Shown here: piece by piece, positions 61,201 through 64,000 of the stretch | Layout: every line of letters begins with the position of its first letter | Numbering within the stretch: the first letter of the stretch is position 1 | From: Sordaria brevicollis | Lineage: Eukaryota > Ascomycota > Sordariomycetes > Sordariales > Sordariaceae | Assembly (NCBI GenBank): GCA_033439795.1 | Contig: JAUTDP010000015.1 | Coordinates: 496,001-560,000 of the forward strand | Direction of reading: 5' to 3' | Length of the DNA: 64,000 bases | Position numbers and translations under genes: made by a program | The notes under the pieces: model-generated | The model's input: only the letters and a program-made list of their open reading frames with translations | Told to the model about the DNA's origin: nothing | Databases searched by the model: none

Positions 61201-64000
61201 TCGATATTACCAACGTTAACCTTATTTTCGATAAAGTAATTATAATATTATTAGCTTTTAATAAACGTATTTAAAAATTCAAAATATTCGTTAAAAACGT
61301 AACGCTATCGCTTTTAATAAAACCTAGCCGACTAATCGAATTATTCGAAGAATTAAAAGAACGACCGATTTAACGTAGAAAAAATAAAGACCTAATAAAA
61401 ATAAAATAATAATTATTAAATTAATACGCCCTAAGGATAAAAGAAGAAGACGCGATATTTATATAACGAAAATATATCGAAATATTAAAAGCTAAACGAA
61501 AAAACGACCTCCTTTAAGGCGAAAACGTATAGGGCCGATATTAATTGAAAAAAAATAGCGTAAGATAATATAAATATTATAACGATTTTACGGTAATTAA
61601 TATTAACGCTTTTCTTATATTTATTAAACGGGAATATATAAAGGTAATTAATTTTTATAAATTCGACCGATTTATTAACGATTATAAAAAGTAAGCCTTC
61701 GTTAAGAATAAAGTAAAATTACACAAACGAATTAAAAAAAAAATCCTTAAATACGCCTACGAATACTTAAATATATTTAATAAAAAGGAATTTAATACCC
61801 TACCGGACTATTATATTAATAATTATAAAACTAATTTAATAAACGGAATAAAATCCGAAAACTTTAAATATAATTTATTATATAAGATATCAGTCGATAA
61901 ATTAAAGGCCTATCGGAAATACGTAAATAAAGCGTTAATTAAAAGCTTTATTAAAAGCAATTTTATACCTTAAATTATACTTATTCTCTTTGTATTTAAA
62001 ATTAATAATAAATTAAAATTCTACGTAAATTATCAGAAACTTAATACTATTATAAGGAAAAATAAGTACCTTCTTCCTTTAATTAATAAAATTATTATTA
62101 AAATTAATTAAACGAAAATTTTCTCGAAGATCGATATTAAATAGGCCTTCTATCGAATCCGTATATACCCTAACAATAAAAAATTTACAATATTCCGAAC
62201 GAAATATAATACGTATAAATATAAGGTCTTACTTTTTAAATTAATTAATAAATTATTAACGTTTTAACGGTATATTAATAAAATATTAATAAGATATTTC
62301 GATAATTTTTACAGCGCGTATATTAATAATATTCTTATTTTCTCAAATAATTTAAAGGAATATAAAATTTATATTAAAAAGGTATTAATTAAATTAGAAG
62401 CAATAGAATTATAAACGGATTTAAATAAATACGAATTCTACGTCGAGAAGATTAAATTCTTAAATTTTATTATTAGGACTAATAATATATTCGTCGACCT
62501 TTAAAAGATCGCGGTTGTAAAGGATTAATAGGTTTTAATAAATATACAAAGAGTATAATCCTTCTTAGGGTTTTATAATTTCTACCGGCGTTTCGTTAAA
62601 AATTATAACCGGATTATTAAATTATTAATAATAATAATAAAAAAAGGAGAAGTTTTTAATTAAAATAAGGATTACCAAACTACTTTCGAAGAATTTAAAG
62701 GACGATTATTATTAATACCTATCCTAATATATTTTAAATATAAACGGCCAATATAAGTAAAAACGGACGCTTTAAATAAAGTAGTAGCCGGCGTATTATT
62801 ATAATTAATTAATAATAAATAACGATTAATTACCTTTTATTTAAAAACGATATACGGCGCAAAATATAATTATTCTATTTATAATAAAAAATTAATAACT
62901 ATTATTAAAACTTTATAATATTAGAGAACCGAATTTATTAATTTATATAAACCCTTTTTAATCCTAATAAATAACGAAGCCTTTAAATAATTTAATACTA
63001 AAAGATTTTTAAACCTACGATAAACCGGGTAAACCGAATTCCTATCTTAATATTATTTTATTATTTTTTACCGGTTAAAAAAGGAAAACGGTATAGTAGA
63101 CGTATTATTAAGGAAAGTAAAAGATTTAAAGAATTAAAAAGTAAAATAAAAAGTATAAAGGACCCTCTAAATTTTTAAAAACCTTAATAATAATCGGATA
63201 GTATAACCTAATAATATAATTAATAGTATTAATACAATTTACGCGTTAATTATATTTTTAAATACAATTATTATAAAAATTAACCCCGAAATCGTAGAGG
63301 GAACCCGAGAGGAATAATTAGAAGGCTATTTATTTATAAATCGCCTTATTTTCGAAAATAAAATATACCCGGATTTAAAAATCTATTAAAATATAATTAG
63401 AAAGGAGGAGAATAAATATCGATTTATTGCCGATAAGATTCTTACCCGTTTCGATAAATTTATTATACTATTTAATACCCTAAAAGCCTAAATTATTTAT
63501 AAACTATACGTAAAAATTACTATTGCTTATCTAAGCCGAAATAAATTAAAACGCTTAATATTTATATAATATTAATAATTAGGAATAATTAATAACGTCG
63601 ATCGTTTCGTCGCTAATTATATAATATATTATACTTTAAAAGTTCTTTAGAATAAAACCCCTAATAAATTAGAGCCTATCCTAACGGTTTAATATATTTA
63701 ATGAAGTTTAATTGTAAATTTTAAAATTATATTTAAAGATAAACGAGGATTCGATAACGTATTTATAATAATAGACCAATTAAATAAAGTATTATAAATT
63801 ATCCCTTATTTTATAACGGTAATAGCCCGAAACGCAACCTATATATATTACAAAGGCCCTTATTATATTTATAAATTATTAAACGAAATTATTTCGGATA
63901 GAGGCCCCTAATTTATATTGGACTTTATAAACGAATTAATTAAAATTTTAAATATTAAATAGAAATTAACTTCTTCAGAATATAATTAAATTATAGGGTA

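Larger units (their letters stand above)
58013..64000 (+). mobile_element. Ty3/gypsy LTR retrotransposon, RIP-mutated, 5' part (runs off the window)
   Basis: A 5' LTR is followed by a gag-like segment (ATG at 58364, MAYTPDEKATAAK, soon stopped), a degraded zinc knuckle (about 60566-60640), an aspartic protease motif LINSG for LIDSG (60933-60947), reverse transcriptase (FSKIDIK..FYRIR near 62120-62160; YINNILIFS for YxDDILIYS at 62317-62342), RNase H sequence, and an integrase core with ISDRGP.F near 63893-63915 close to the right edge. The order PR-RT-RH-IN defines Ty3/gypsy (Metaviridae type). Every frame is broken many times by TAA and TAG. The 3' part and second LTR are outside the window. 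The element sits inside the copia relic, so it inserted later. No functional product is expected. Confidence 0.85.

Overview
This window is nuclear DNA of a filamentous ascomycete, most likely a Neurospora or close Sordariales relative. The reasons are short introns (about 50-100 bp) with CTAAC/CTGAC-type branch sites and YAG acceptors, GC-rich coding sequence, long untranslated regions, single-copy genes, and an A+T-rich tail (about 56.1-64 kb) whose retroelement genes are wrecked by C-to-T and G-to-A changes, the signature of repeat-induced point mutation (RIP). Exon joins below were worked out by hand from splice motifs and reading frame. Except where flagged, every multi-exon gene closes to an exact multiple of three.

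Layout. 2.1-3.9 kb (+): a Pac2-branch WOPR transcription factor with an apparent one-base frame break. 4.85-11.8 kb (-): one 1,938-residue NLR-like protein (serine esterase, NB-ARC, winged helix, very long disordered tail) that would be split into three genes if its introns were missed. 15.1-16.2 kb (-): FHA-domain splicing factor Pml1/SNIP1. 18.1-19.8 kb (+): Ariadne-type RBR ubiquitin ligase. 22.3-24.1 kb (+): mitochondrial succinyl-CoA:3-ketoacid CoA transferase, convergent with a mitochondrial 1-Cys peroxiredoxin (24.5-25.4 kb, -). 26.1-26.7 kb (+): DUF167/YggU protein, convergent with the kinetochore DASH subunit Dam1 (27.0-27.8 kb, -). 28.5-28.8 kb: a tRNA-derived SINE-like element. 29.7-31.8 kb (+): CRAL-TRIO (Sec14-type) lipid-transfer protein. 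32.9-34.6 kb (+): secreted GH17 cell-wall glucanase. 35.4-37.2 kb (-): serine palmitoyltransferase subunit Lcb1. 39.0-45.0 kb (-): catalytic beta-1,3-glucan synthase Fks1. After a 9-kb stretch with no supported gene comes a small secreted six-cysteine protein (54.0-54.8 kb, -), then the RIP-mutated block: a tRNA-like relic, a Ty1/copia pol relic on the minus strand, and, inserted in it, the 5' part of a Ty3/gypsy element (LTR, gag, protease, RT, integrase) that runs off the window.

The genes do not form a cluster. There is a loose theme of cell-envelope biology (Fks1, GH17, Lcb1, Sec14-type protein) and mitochondrial metabolism (CoA transferase, peroxiredoxin). The points most worth following up are the NLR-like fusion protein, the SINE-like element, the nested RIP-mutated retroelements with an almost unmutated GC-rich LTR core, and the pac2 frame break.
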